A DNA stretch of 64,000 nucleotides, taken from an uncultured Erysipelotrichaceae bacterium. GTDB taxonomy: Bacteria > Bacillota_I > Bacilli_A > Erysipelotrichales > Erysipelotrichaceae. Made by a program: the position numbers and the translations under genes. The stretch covers positions 1 to 64,000 of the forward strand of contig OMXQ01000004.1 in assembly GCA_900315065.1 (NCBI GenBank), in the 5' to 3' direction. The notes under the pieces are model-generated. The model worked only from the letters and a program-made list of their open reading frames with translations, did not search any database and was not told the DNA's origin. Of the stretch, positions 36,970-46,865 are shown in pieces; positions within the stretch are counted from its first letter, which is position 1, and the number at the start of each line of letters is the position of its first letter.

Positions 36970-38604
36970 TTACTTTATCACTCCAAGGATCCTGAGCTGC
37001 TCCTCGATCGCAGCCTGAGCCTTGTTGATCTCTTCATCGTCCTGCTTGATCTTGGTAAGTACGGCATCCAGGTCAACTGGCTTCTCTGGTTCTGAGGTAT
37101 CAACGTAACGAGGAATGTTCAGGTTGAAGTCGTTGCTCTTGATCTCCTCATAAGAAGCAAGGTGAGCATACTTGTCAACGTCTTTTCTATCCTTGTATGT
37201 TCTGAAGATTTTATCGATGTCTTCATCACGCAGAATGTTCCGGGTCTTTACCTTGCTGAATCCCTTGGAGGCATCAATGAATAGGATGTTTCTGTCTGTC
37301 TTCATGTCCTTTTTGAGGATCATGATGATCGTTGGAATACCGGTACCATAGAACAAATTCGCTGGCAGACCAATGATGGTATCAATCCGGTTTTTCTCGA
37401 TGAGCATTTTCCGAATCTTCTCTTCTGTACCGCCACGAAACAGAACACCATGCGGCAGAACGATACCCATGACACCATCATCTTTTCTCAGATGATAAAG
37501 ACCATCCAGCAAGAATGCATAATCTGCCTTGGACTTAGGAGCCAGTGCACCATCACAATCCCTGTAACGTGCATCCTTTTCGTAAGATGGATCAGCAGAC
37601 CACTTTGCTGAATATGGAGGATTCTCAACAACCGCATCAAACATTCTGGGATGATCAACACCCTGCGAATCCGGTCCATCCGGCCAGTCTCTACCAAGAG
37701 TATCTGCGTTGTTCAGATGCACATCCTGGTAAATGACGTTATGCATTAGAAGGTTCATACGTGCGATGTTGAAAGTGCCAGTATTGAGCTCCTGACCATA
37801 GTACTTCACAGCACCAGGCTTTCTTTCACTATTCAGATGCTGGCCAACTGTCAGCAGCAATGATCCAGAACCACATGCCGGGTCAAATACAGAGAACTCT
37901 TCATCCTTGTTTTCTTTGCCATCTGTTACGATACGGGCAATCAAGTCAGATACCTGATGAGGTGTATAGAACTCGCCGCCCTTCTTGCCAGCACTTGCAG
38001 CAAACTGAGAGATCAGGTACTCATAAATCTCACCAAGAATATCTTCACCGGTATCGCTGACGTAACTTGTCTTATCAACCAGTTCCACAATAGCGCTGAG
38101 GGACTTAGCTCTTTCGACCGTGTTTTTACCAAGACGGTCAGCACCAAGATTCATTTCATTGAAGATACCAGTGAAGTCTGCTGCCGAATTCTTGTTAATC
38201 TTTGTAGTAGCATCAAACTCATTGATAGCATTCTGGTATGTCTCTGCCTTGATTGTTTTATCTTTGACCTGCTGAAGGATGGTAGACCATAGGTACTGCG
38301 GCTTGATGGCATAGCCAAGGCCAGAAACCATATCTGCTACATACTCACTCCAACCTTCTTTCAGGTGGTCTTCAGAAGTGCCGCCGCCCTCTTCTTCAAT
38401 GCCACGTTCAAGTGCCTGAGCGACAGTTTCGCCTTCTTGAAGGTCAACGATTTCCTGTTCTACCAGATACTGTTCTTCTTTCTCAGACAAGTACCGATAG
38501 AACATAAAGCCTAGGATATAATTTTTATATTCGGAGGCATCCATGTTGCCGCGGAGGCTGTTAGCCATATTCCAGAGATTGTTCTCAATTTCATCGATTG
38601 TCAT
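36970..38604 (-). CDS. hsdM: Type I restriction-modification methyltransferase HsdM
   Basis: 544 residues. N-terminal HsdM helical domain (TIDEIENNLWNMANSLRG), then the N6-adenine methyltransferase domain with SAM motif FDPACGSGSLLL and catalytic NPPYS. Methylates the recognition site with HsdS. Last gene of the minus-strand unit half-hsdS/hsdR/hsdS/hsdM; AGGAG precedes the ATG. Confidence 0.97.
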   Translation of the reverse strand: MTIDEIENNLWNMANSLRGNMDASEYKNYILGFMFYRYLSEKEEQYLVEQEIVDLQEGETVAQALERGIEEEGGGTSEDHLKEGWSEYVADMVSGLGYAIKPQYLWSTILQQVKDKTIKAETYQNAINEFDATTKINKNSAADFTGIFNEMNLGADRLGKNTVERAKSLSAIVELVDKTSYVSDTGEDILGEIYEYLISQFAASAGKKGGEFYTPHQVSDLIARIVTDGKENKDEEFSVFDPACGSGSLLLTVGQHLNSERKPGAVKYYGQELNTGTFNIARMNLLMHNVIYQDVHLNNADTLGRDWPDGPDSQGVDHPRMFDAVVENPPYSAKWSADPSYEKDARYRDCDGALAPKSKADYAFLLDGLYHLRKDDGVMGIVLPHGVLFRGGTEEKIRKMLIEKNRIDTIIGLPANLFYGTGIPTIIMILKKDMKTDRNILFIDASKGFSKVKTRNILRDEDIDKIFRTYKDRKDVDKYAHLASYEEIKSNDFNLNIPRYVDTSEPEKPVDLDAVLTKIKQDDEEINKAQAAIEEQLRILGVIK

Positions 38605-38616
38605 AGTATTCTCCTG

Positions 38617-39822
38617 TTAATCTACAAACATCTGCTGAAGCAGACCTTTCTTCAGTTCTTTCAGGTCATCAAGCTTACTCTGATGAAGGGTGATAAGGTG
38701 GTCTAACCCTTGAAGTGTATTAGCAATTTTCGTCTGTTCTGTAATTTGGGGAACGGAAATCACCTTATTCATCAGGTCTTTTTTTGTAATACCTTTAATC
38801 GCAGATCCTTGTACTATATGAAGATCTTCCTGTAGTCTTTTATAAAGGGCGTAGCACAGAAATCTCGGTTCGCATTTCATATCACCAAGTGATATGAAAT
38901 CTTGGCTAGTAGTGTAGGAATATGGCATAAATACAAGCTTTCCGACACCAACATGCGTAACAACAGCTACCGAATTTTCTGGTACCAGTTGTGCTGCCGA
39001 ATGGTTTAACCCATCCCTTGAAATATGCTTCTTAATGTCTACATTGAACAACTCGTCTTCGACAACATTTGACGACTGAATCCATGGAATATCTCCATAC
39101 CAGAAAGTATCATTTGCAGTTGAAGGGGTACCTCCGCCGTAAGTCATTCCAACCATTTCGGAGAGCTTACGCTGTTCCCAAGGATCAGTAAACCCAGGAA
39201 ACCTGATCTTCGGAACATTGCTGCCTTCCGCCGGAAACATCTCCTGAAGCAGACATTTCTTCATGGTCTTTAGATCATCAACCTTACGCTGATGAAGGGT
39301 GATAAGGTGGTCGAGCTGGCCGAAAAAAGATCCTACCCGCTTCTGCTCATCCAGTGATGGCATTAAGATAGTTTGCTTACCAAGAGTCTCCCATTCTATG
39401 TTTTTTCTACATTGGCTTGCACCTTCGGTCGTTGCGGCTAAAAAGAATTTTTTTGTATCATCTCTTTTTACCCAAGATTGTACAAACTCGGGATTGCAAT
39501 TATTGAGGTCATAAACTTTGTAGGCTGGCGAAATAATGCCGTGTTCAAAGCGTAAATTGACATTTGCATTACCAAGGTGCAGATTTTGAGCAGAGAGAAT
39601 CAAATCATTTTTCTTTACTCTTAAATACCCAATCGTTGTTGTTCCACGAAAATGACCAAATAATTCTGAATTCAGGAACATGCCGTTGATTGCACAGGAT
39701 AATAGAATATCTTCATTCTCTTTCTCTGTTTTATCTCGCCTTTCAATGAAGGCTTCATCAAACTTACGCTGTTCCCAAGGTTCAGTGAATCCAGGAAATC
39801 TTATCTTTGGTACGTTTGCCAT
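38617..39822 (-). CDS. hsdS: Type I specificity subunit HsdS (two target domains)
   Basis: 401 residues with a clear internal duplication: each half starts NVPKIRFPGFT(E/D)PWEQRK, continues with a variable target-recognition domain, and ends in a DHLITLHQ(R/S)K(V/L)DDLK helix. The two variable domains differ, so a bipartite, asymmetric DNA site is expected. Pairs with HsdM and HsdR. Both halves look intact. Confidence 0.96.
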   Translation of the reverse strand: MANVPKIRFPGFTEPWEQRKFDEAFIERRDKTEKENEDILLSCAINGMFLNSELFGHFRGTTTIGYLRVKKNDLILSAQNLHLGNANVNLRFEHGIISPAYKVYDLNNCNPEFVQSWVKRDDTKKFFLAATTEGASQCRKNIEWETLGKQTILMPSLDEQKRVGSFFGQLDHLITLHQRKVDDLKTMKKCLLQEMFPAEGSNVPKIRFPGFTDPWEQRKLSEMVGMTYGGGTPSTANDTFWYGDIPWIQSSNVVEDELFNVDIKKHISRDGLNHSAAQLVPENSVAVVTHVGVGKLVFMPYSYTTSQDFISLGDMKCEPRFLCYALYKRLQEDLHIVQGSAIKGITKKDLMNKVISVPQITEQTKIANTLQGLDHLITLHQSKLDDLKELKKGLLQQMFVD

Positions 39823-39833
39823 TGTCCCTCGCC

Positions 39834-42800
39834 CTACTCTTCTACAAACTCATCAGCGAAATCATAAATTGCCTGCCGCAGTGAATTTCTGTACTTCACT
39901 TTCTTCAGACTCTTTACCTCATCACTGTCCGATAGGGTCTGATATACCTGAGAACCCTTGAACAGAATTTCGTTAATCGTTCCAGCCTCATCCAGGTCCT
40001 TCTCACCATAATTATGATTTGCAATCAGTTTCAGGAAGTCAGCACCGCTGATCACATCAGTAATGCCCCACTTGTTTCTAAAGTCCAGAATCTTCTTCTG
40101 GATGGAAACCTGCTGCGCTTGGTGGATCACCTTATTGACTTCGATCTCTTTGACCGGATATTCCTGAGAAGAGCCAAGCTCTGGATACTGCTTATTAAAG
40201 ATAGCTGCTGCAGCTTCTCTAACTGCCTTTGCGTATTCAGGATTTTCCAATGTATCCGCAAATTCAAGGATCTTGTCACGGGTCTTTTCAGCTTCTTTCA
40301 TCTGATCATCATGGACCTGATTCATCAGTTTTTTGAGAAGCTCAGTCAGGTACTTATAATCGACATGCACTTCCTTCAAGTGAACGACGGTAAGTTCGAC
40401 GTTAGAAGGTGGTACATTCTCCTTCTTACCAACCGCACGCTTGAGTTCATTCGTCAGTGTGGTCGACAGAATTTTACTTTCATCCTCACTGAGTCCGATC
40501 TTGGCAATCAGTTCTTCTGGATGCTCATAGTCATAGCCTTCCGTCGTTCCGTCCTCGTTTTCCTTATATGGATACTGCTTTAGTTTTGCCAGATTGGCAT
40601 TGTACTTACGCAGCTCATCCAGCATGACCATCTGGTCATCTGTGTCTGCCGGGATATGATTAAAGTTCTCCGTGATGACACGAAGCTTGGCAGCACTCAT
40701 CTTGGTTTCATCCAGCACATTATTAAACGGCTCAGCTAGGATATGATTGTCAATGAGGGTCTCCTTGGTTGGCAACGTGGCATTGGTCTTATTGGAGTAC
40801 TTTGCCAGTGCCTCATTCATATTCTTCTCGTTTTGTTTCGGGAAGCGAAAGTTTACTATCTGGCCCCAAGGCTTATCCTGATTGTTCTGGACTCGATTGG
40901 TTCTGGAATATGCCTGGATCAGCTGAGCTCCATGGAGGGAACGGTCAACGTACAGCGTGTTTAGTCCTGGCGCGTCAAAGCCAGTCAGCAGCTGGTTAAT
41001 GACGATCACAATATCCAGGAACCGACCATCATCTGCACTCTTATCCAAACGTGAGATCACGTCTGCGGAATAGCCCGCAAAGTTATCAGCGTTGTACTCG
41101 GTGCCGAACATTTTCGAGTAATCTCTCATTGCCCGTTCAATGGCGGAGTTATTGTCCATCATCTCGTCGGAGTCGCTGTTGTCATAAGAAAACGTAACAG
41201 CAACCTTCAGGACCAGATCGCCGGTCTTGGCGTGCTCCGCATTGACCCTTTGGAACTCATCATAATACATCATGGCCATTGGCACGCTGGACTTCTGGCC
41301 GCCCACGTGTGTTGTTAACAATGCATTGTACTTTCCATCATTTGAGCGGTTTTTCCAGTTCTGGAAGATGTTCTCTACCACGGCTTTGACATGGCCTGGA
41401 TTATTATCATAGAAGCTTGCCTTGTTCTCATCCTTCAGCTCATCTGGGGTGATACCTTCCATTGCCTGATCTACTAGCTGCTTGGTCAACTCAGTACTTG
41501 AGGAGTTATTGATAATATTTTGCCGTGTATCCTCAAAGTCGACCTTAAAGCCTAGAACGTTATGGTCAGCAATTGCTTCCCTGATCGTGTACTCATGCAG
41601 GCACTCACCAAACACTTCTCTGGTCGGCTTCCCGCCATCCTCGGTATCAAACGTCGGTGTGCCGGTATATCCAATCCAGCCGGAGTGCGGGAATGCCTTC
41701 TGCATTTGCTCAAACTTATCGCTGCTGGTAGAACGGTGTGCCTCATCGACAATAAAGATGAAGTTCTTCTCCGGTGCCTTGAATGTCTTTCTTCTCAGTG
41801 TTAACTTCTGCAGTTTCTGAACGGAAGTTACAATGATGTCACTGTTCTCCGAGCTTAATCTGCGTGCCAGCTCACTGGTGTTATGGGTATCCGAGATTCT
41901 GCCAATATCATCATCGTTGACGTATTCCGGGTCATACGCACGGTACTTCTCAAATGTCTGTCTGGTAAGTTGCTTCCGGTCAACCAGGAACACTACCTTA
42001 TCAACACCCGGCAGTCTGCTGGCAAGCCATGCAGTCTTGAAGCTGGTGATTGTTTTGCCAGATCCGGTGGTATGCCAGATATAGCCAAGCTTCTCTACTC
42101 CCATCTCACCAGGTGCAGTTTTCTTAATCGCATCCAGCACTGCTTCGGTTGCATACACCTGGTAAGGACGCATGACTTTGAGTCCTTCTTGATTCCGCGT
42201 ACCATCCAGAATCATATAGGTTGTAGACATGCGATGAGCAGCAGGAATTGAAAGGAAGAACTCCGCAAACTCTCTCCACTTCAGAACATTGGAATTATCT
42301 GCTTTTCTCTGCCAGTGGAATGCAAAGTCCTTATTGAACCTTCCCGAAGTTGTATTAGCCATGTACTTTGCATCATATGGTGTCATGGCCACCAGTACCT
42401 GCACCAAAGAGAAGATATCAGAGTACTGGTTCTCATCAATATAATTGTGCATCTGATTCAGGGCATCATTAACGTCTACATCTTCTGCCTTCAGCTCAAT
42501 CTGGATCAATGGCAGGCCATTGATCAGTAATGTGACATCAAAACGGCGGTCTTTCTTTCCAGGAATCTTGGCTGGCCGGATGATCTGGTTAACAACCTGA
42601 TAAACCGTATTGCCTGCGCCAATCTGGTCCTGATCAAACACAGTCAAAAAGACATGCCGGCCATCATCCAGATCAATCTCGACCTGAGACACACCATGGT
42701 AGCCATACAGAAACTGTCCTGCCTGATATGGTGTGGTTAAACCATTGATGATCCGTTTGACCTGATCGAACTCGTTGTAGCTCAACGGATGGTCCAGCTT

Positions 42801-42986
42801 ATCCTGATTGTTCTTATACAGGATGTTGGCAAAGTTCTGCCAGAGTTGTTCTGTTGTCTTGATGTTTGGCATGTAAGTCCATAGCTTTGAACGGTAGGCA
42901 CCGTTTTCAGTCACTCCCACCTGTCCGCTGCACAGGGCTTCAATTAATCCTTTTTCAAATTCTGCCTCTTTTTGTCTGTCTGTCAT
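39834..42986 (-). CDS. hsdR: Type I restriction endonuclease HsdR
   Basis: 1050 residues from ATG 42986 (GGGGGG seven bases upstream; an ATG five codons earlier lacks a site). N-terminal nuclease domain with the PD-(D/E)xK-type LIQIELKAEDVD, then an SF2 translocase with Walker A TGSGKT and DEAH box VDEAHRS, and a C-terminal helical region. Translocates and cuts unmodified DNA with HsdM and HsdS. Eleven bases separate it from hsdS. Confidence 0.97.
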   Translation of the reverse strand: MTDRQKEAEFEKGLIEALCSGQVGVTENGAYRSKLWTYMPNIKTTEQLWQNFANILYKNNQDKLDHPLSYNEFDQVKRIINGLTTPYQAGQFLYGYHGVSQVEIDLDDGRHVFLTVFDQDQIGAGNTVYQVVNQIIRPAKIPGKKDRRFDVTLLINGLPLIQIELKAEDVDVNDALNQMHNYIDENQYSDIFSLVQVLVAMTPYDAKYMANTTSGRFNKDFAFHWQRKADNSNVLKWREFAEFFLSIPAAHRMSTTYMILDGTRNQEGLKVMRPYQVYATEAVLDAIKKTAPGEMGVEKLGYIWHTTGSGKTITSFKTAWLASRLPGVDKVVFLVDRKQLTRQTFEKYRAYDPEYVNDDDIGRISDTHNTSELARRLSSENSDIIVTSVQKLQKLTLRRKTFKAPEKNFIFIVDEAHRSTSSDKFEQMQKAFPHSGWIGYTGTPTFDTEDGGKPTREVFGECLHEYTIREAIADHNVLGFKVDFEDTRQNIINNSSSTELTKQLVDQAMEGITPDELKDENKASFYDNNPGHVKAVVENIFQNWKNRSNDGKYNALLTTHVGGQKSSVPMAMMYYDEFQRVNAEHAKTGDLVLKVAVTFSYDNSDSDEMMDNNSAIERAMRDYSKMFGTEYNADNFAGYSADVISRLDKSADDGRFLDIVIVINQLLTGFDAPGLNTLYVDRSLHGAQLIQAYSRTNRVQNNQDKPWGQIVNFRFPKQNEKNMNEALAKYSNKTNATLPTKETLIDNHILAEPFNNVLDETKMSAAKLRVITENFNHIPADTDDQMVMLDELRKYNANLAKLKQYPYKENEDGTTEGYDYEHPEELIAKIGLSEDESKILSTTLTNELKRAVGKKENVPPSNVELTVVHLKEVHVDYKYLTELLKKLMNQVHDDQMKEAEKTRDKILEFADTLENPEYAKAVREAAAAIFNKQYPELGSSQEYPVKEIEVNKVIHQAQQVSIQKKILDFRNKWGITDVISGADFLKLIANHNYGEKDLDEAGTINEILFKGSQVYQTLSDSDEVKSLKKVKYRNSLRQAIYDFADEFVEE

Positions 42987-43008
42987 GTTGATACCCCCCA
43001 TTTGCCAA

Positions 43009-43596
43009 TTACTTCTTTACTTTTCTTAATAGACTTTCAATCACGTACTTTTCTTTGAGTTCCAGGGACTCCTGCCGTTTGCCAGTTAAATGCTTCTGCA
43101 GCACATAAGTATTGCCGATCATCTGTTGAGTATTGATATCTGGCAGGTCCGGAATTACCAAACTTTCCAGCGACTTGATGGTTACCCTCTTGAAGTAGGA
43201 ACTATCCATCCCGTCAAGCAGGGAAGTTCTCACCTGTGGATCACAGTTTAGCAAGAACATCAAATACCGCTTATCTAGTTCTAAGCATGGTTCCAATTTC
43301 ACAAAATTTGAAGTGAGGATGAATCCTGAATGTGCCTTGGAAACCAAGGCTGCAGTATGGCTCAGTATACTGTACACAAGATCACCGGATTCCAGCACTT
43401 CCAAGTCATCATAAGTATGAATATTATTAACTCTTTCATCTGGCATCCAATAGTCTTTCGCTATTCCTGTCAGATCATTCTGTAGATCATCAGCACTATA
43501 AATGAAATAGATTGGAGCTTTATTGCCAGGCGCCATATGAATGCGTGCCTGAGAAACACCTGGTTTTACAGTACAAACCTGAGATAAGTTGACCAT
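43009..43596 (-). CDS. Half-length HsdS-like protein
   Basis: 195 residues, about the size of one HsdS half: a single target-recognition-type domain (LVYSILSHTAALVSKAHSGFILTSNFVKLEP, ESLVIPDLPDINTQQMIGNTY) followed by a coiled-coil-like end (QKHLTGKRQESLELKEKYVIESLLRKVKK). It heads the restriction operon, 23 bases before hsdR; GAGGTC precedes its ATG. It is not a fragment of the neighbouring hsdS, whose conserved repeats it lacks. It may act as a second specificity subunit (as a dimer) or modulate HsdR; unproven. Confidence 0.75.
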   Translation of the reverse strand: MVNLSQVCTVKPGVSQARIHMAPGNKAPIYFIYSADDLQNDLTGIAKDYWMPDERVNNIHTYDDLEVLESGDLVYSILSHTAALVSKAHSGFILTSNFVKLEPCLELDKRYLMFLLNCDPQVRTSLLDGMDSSYFKRVTIKSLESLVIPDLPDINTQQMIGNTYVLQKHLTGKRQESLELKEKYVIESLLRKVKK

Positions 43597-43814
43597 ATCT
43601 TGACCTCAATTCCTTATACGATCATAGTATAGATCAGCAAGCCAAAAAGTTAAAGTATTATTTGTAATTTTCGATAATTACAAATGCCACTTTAGCTAAC
43701 ATATTGTATTAGGATAATTCTGTTATGTAAAAGCCAATGTCAAGTGCTAGTTTCGGATTGATTCAATATTTTTCCTTTGCTGTTGAAGGCATGAGGAAAG
43801 AGTCTCGGATTTTC

Positions 43815-43910
43815 AACAGATTGCAGAAATCCACTATTAATCGTTAGTAGTCTCTTATTACGGTCAAACAAGTTATCATAGATAAGCCAGGAAGCATGAT
43901 AAAAAGCCAT
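43815..43910 (+). repeat. Direct repeat, right copy (decayed small ORF)
   Basis: Matches 36652-36740 in the same orientation. In frame it reads ...DFQQIAEIHY-stop, parallel to EVIAEIRY-stop of the left ORF, but there is no start codon, only a stop shortly upstream. The intervening DNA from 43597 to 43815 shows no gene. Confidence 0.5.
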
Positions 43911-43950
43911 CCAGTATCAGAGATTGGATATCTCTATATCCGGATGGCTT
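43900..43950 (-). terminator. Terminator after esterase-like fragment
   Basis: AAGCCATCC pairs with GGATGGCTT across a 29-base loop that itself folds (GGATATAGAGATATCC); the minus-strand product ends in TTTTTA. Confidence 0.7.
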
Positions 43951-43982
43951 ACTGCATTCATCTGACCCTTGATGAACTCAGC

Positions 43983-44440
43983 TTATTCATGCTTCTTTCT
44001 CGTGTAGAGGGCAATGCCTGCAATAGCAAGAGCAGATGTAAGAATACCAGCAAAGACGTCAACATTTGTCCTTGTAACACCTGTTTGAACGCCTTTCTTA
44101 GATGTACCTTTAATGGTAGTCTTTGCTGTATTGGTATCCGACTTGGTATCTTCTGTCGGCTTGATTTCTTCTGCCGGCTCACTTGTAGGCTTTGTTTCAT
44201 CCTGCTTTTGATCCAGACGGATTGTCTTCCCTGTTTCCGGATCTCTAGCATACTTCTTCATAAAGTCCCACATAAGTCTGGCATCTGGTGCATAGTTCCA
44301 GTGTCCCCAACCATAAATGCGATTGAGTTCAATTTCAACACCGTTAGCATTTGTCAGCAGTCCGTGCCGCTGCCTGATTGCAGCAAAAAGTAAAGAAAGA
44401 TGTTCTTCCCGCTGTCGCTGTTCCTGGCATTTGCACCCCT
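43983..44440 (-). pseudogene. C-terminal remnant of wall-anchored esterase-like protein
   Basis: An open frame of about 150 codons with no usable start. It reads HGLLTNANGVEIELNRIYGWGHWNYAPDARLMWDF (written here in part) resembling the catalytic-His end of PHB-depolymerase/esterase-type secreted hydrolases, then a Lys/Thr/Glu-rich spacer, and a sortase-like tail: GVQTG, hydrophobic helix (VFAGILTSALAIAGIALY) and RKKHE. The ATG at 44273 is internal and would give only the tail. The 5' part, with the nucleophile Ser, has been lost. Confidence 0.6.
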
Positions 44441-44501
44441 CCTTCCTGTGAGATGTTGTAATCGTTAAAATGTATATCTACCGTTAAAAGGTGCAGAAAC
44501 A

Positions 44502-46865
44502 TTAGAATGATTTATGATCGCTGTCAATGTATCCGAAGTTCTCCCTGACCTTCTGATGCGTCGTCTTATCATTAAGCATGTAGGCTACACGCGGGACTGT
44601 CGTCATTCCCTTCTCCCAGTAGCCGTCATTAATATCAGTCACATATTTCTTCCATGCAACTCCAATAAACACTTCCTTGTTGGGATCAAGTTTCTCCTTG
44701 GATTCCTCGGATTCCCATGGTGCGTCTGCTACAGGAGTCGAAGTGCCGTCGACCATCACTTTGAAGTTCTTCATCGGCACAGCGGTTGACGTGCATTCGC
44801 CAATACCTACAAAGCCATATCCGGCGATATGGCAATAAACTGTATCTCCGACTTGAACGTTATAAATAGATTTCCCGCTGCCGCCAAGGTTCGCGGACAG
44901 GAATCCGTATTTCAGCGCATCTGGCCAGCTTCTTTCTGCATAGCCGACTGTAAATTCACGGCCCTTCTCGTTTCTGAAGAAGTCCTTCTCATCGTCATCG
45001 GCCCATCCACCAGCGATTTCCTTAATGGCGTCCGGATTCCAGATGTCACTTGCCATTCTCAGATAGATCTCAGCCCGGTCTTCGATGCTTTGCTTACTGA
45101 AGTCAGGAATCGCATGAAAGCCGTACTCGTTAACGACCTTGAGGAATTTCGGATTGTTCGTGTAAGCTGTGTCGTTCAACGCTTGAGCAAGGATGTTGTC
45201 TCCCGCGTACTTCTGGACCTTCTCAGAGTATTTCATTGCCTGATAGCTTCTGTTCTTGTCTCGGGTGAGCAGGATCAGATTTCCGATCTGATTCCGGGTG
45301 GATTCGAAATCCTCGTAGTCGGTGAAGCTGTCCTCGTAGTCCTCATATTTATCCGGAAGGATATGCTCAATATCGTAAGTGTTTCCCTGACACTTGCGGT
45401 CAACGTACTCCTCGAAATGCGACGGATTACCCATCAGCACATTCACATAGGAAGTGAAGCGTGCGAGGATATGAAGCATGTAACGTCCGGAGAACCGGTT
45501 CAGACTGAACCTGGTGATTCCCTCGACGGACACGTCCATACGGCGGAGTGTACGGACATAGACCATGCCGATCGTCTTACAGTCCTCATTGCGGATATCC
45601 TGCATCACATGAAACAGCAAATACTTATTCGTGTTCCAGTTAACCTTCTTGAAATTCAGGATTCGGATGGTTGCAAAGTCGTCCACGAACTTTGCGGTCA
45701 TCTGTATTTTCTTTTTTACGATGTCGTCCGTGTCGTCATTTTTAATGGCAGCGATGGCAAGCATGGTCTGGTAGCTCAGATCACGGTTTGCGTTGTAGAA
45801 GACCTCTTCATATCCGGGCGTCATCCTGCTGCCATAGCCTTTCATCCGAAGATAGATATCAGTGACACGTGTCATTTCAGTGAGAACAAATTCCTTGTAG
45901 TCCTTCGGCTTTACAAGGCCCATCGCCGTCCGGGCGTTGTTGCTTACCCAGGTATGGAACTTGTCGCCAAGAAGTTCGTAATCCTCATCTTTAGCGCCGC
46001 GCTTGTTGTCTCGCATGGAATTGGCATATTTTGCGCGAAGCCAAATAGAGATGAATTCAACATCCTGCGTATTCACCATGCCACTCGTATCGTAAGAAGA
46101 TGCGTTCTTGATACGGTTGATGTTGTCCTGCCACTTCCGATTTACCTCAATGCGGTCAGCTTCTGCAACCTGCTGGATGATATAAGCCTTCATCATCTCA
46201 GCGCTGTTCAGACTCAGGCCTCGGTCATTCATTGTCAGGAAAATCGTGTGTGCTTCGTCGTCAGATGGTGTGTCGATCTCCAGAAGGAGGACCTTCTCGA
46301 TCAGCCAGTTAATAAAGTAAGGAAGCGCTTCTCCCTTCAGCTCGTCAGGGAAGATGTCCTCTATGTCCTGGTACCGGTCAAGCATATTCTGTGAGCTCTC
46401 ATTCACTGGCACATAGGTTTCATCTTTTTGCAATAGAGCCTGCATGCAAGTCCCGCGGTCGGCAACATTGATATTGAAGCTCTTCTTACTGAAAGCCTTT
46501 GAATAGATCATGTCATCCAGCGGGACAAGGAGATCTTCATCCTTGACAGTTTCTTTTTGCAGGTTGTTCAGATAGATGATGAGAAGTGTTAGCGAGGTCA
46601 GACGCTGCTGGCCATCGATGATTTTCTTTATGGAACCGCCAGTACAGATAATGCATCCCATATAGTAAAAGCCATAGTTCATGACTTCTTCCGGCGTATC
46701 ATGATCATCCGGATCATAAAATTCCTCAAATGTGCCCTGGAAATCGGCGAGCATCTGCTCGATCTGCTTCTGCCCCCACCGGTATTCCCGCTGAAAGTAA
46801 TCGACGGTGTATTTGCGCCCACTCAGAATTGTTTTGAGCGTGTCTGTTTTGTCAATTTTCTGCAT
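44502..46865 (-). CDS. GmrSD-type DUF262/HNH nuclease with EVE-like tail
   Basis: 787 residues. N-terminal DUF262 (GmrS-like) domain with YTVDYFQREYRWG and the ParB/Srx-type IIDGQQRLTSLTLL; then a GmrD/DUF1524 HNH-type nuclease with YDIEHILPDK and NQIGNLILLTRDKN; and a C-terminal about 140-residue domain (YNVQVGDTVYCHIAGYGFVGIGECT) resembling EVE/PUA-like modules that read modified bases. Enzymes of this group are type IV, modification-dependent phage-defence nucleases. GAGGAA precedes the ATG. It stands upstream of the type I system on the same strand but as a separate unit. Confidence 0.88.
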   Translation of the reverse strand: MQKIDKTDTLKTILSGRKYTVDYFQREYRWGQKQIEQMLADFQGTFEEFYDPDDHDTPEEVMNYGFYYMGCIICTGGSIKKIIDGQQRLTSLTLLIIYLNNLQKETVKDEDLLVPLDDMIYSKAFSKKSFNINVADRGTCMQALLQKDETYVPVNESSQNMLDRYQDIEDIFPDELKGEALPYFINWLIEKVLLLEIDTPSDDEAHTIFLTMNDRGLSLNSAEMMKAYIIQQVAEADRIEVNRKWQDNINRIKNASSYDTSGMVNTQDVEFISIWLRAKYANSMRDNKRGAKDEDYELLGDKFHTWVSNNARTAMGLVKPKDYKEFVLTEMTRVTDIYLRMKGYGSRMTPGYEEVFYNANRDLSYQTMLAIAAIKNDDTDDIVKKKIQMTAKFVDDFATIRILNFKKVNWNTNKYLLFHVMQDIRNEDCKTIGMVYVRTLRRMDVSVEGITRFSLNRFSGRYMLHILARFTSYVNVLMGNPSHFEEYVDRKCQGNTYDIEHILPDKYEDYEDSFTDYEDFESTRNQIGNLILLTRDKNRSYQAMKYSEKVQKYAGDNILAQALNDTAYTNNPKFLKVVNEYGFHAIPDFSKQSIEDRAEIYLRMASDIWNPDAIKEIAGGWADDDEKDFFRNEKGREFTVGYAERSWPDALKYGFLSANLGGSGKSIYNVQVGDTVYCHIAGYGFVGIGECTSTAVPMKNFKVMVDGTSTPVADAPWESEESKEKLDPNKEVFIGVAWKKYVTDINDGYWEKGMTTVPRVAYMLNDKTTHQKVRENFGYIDSDHKSF

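Noticed and set aside
44829-46394. 521-codon plus-strand ORF
   Set aside because: Long but antisense to the DUF262/HNH gene, which has clear motifs and a ribosome site; its residues (His/Ile/Val-rich) look like a codon shadow.
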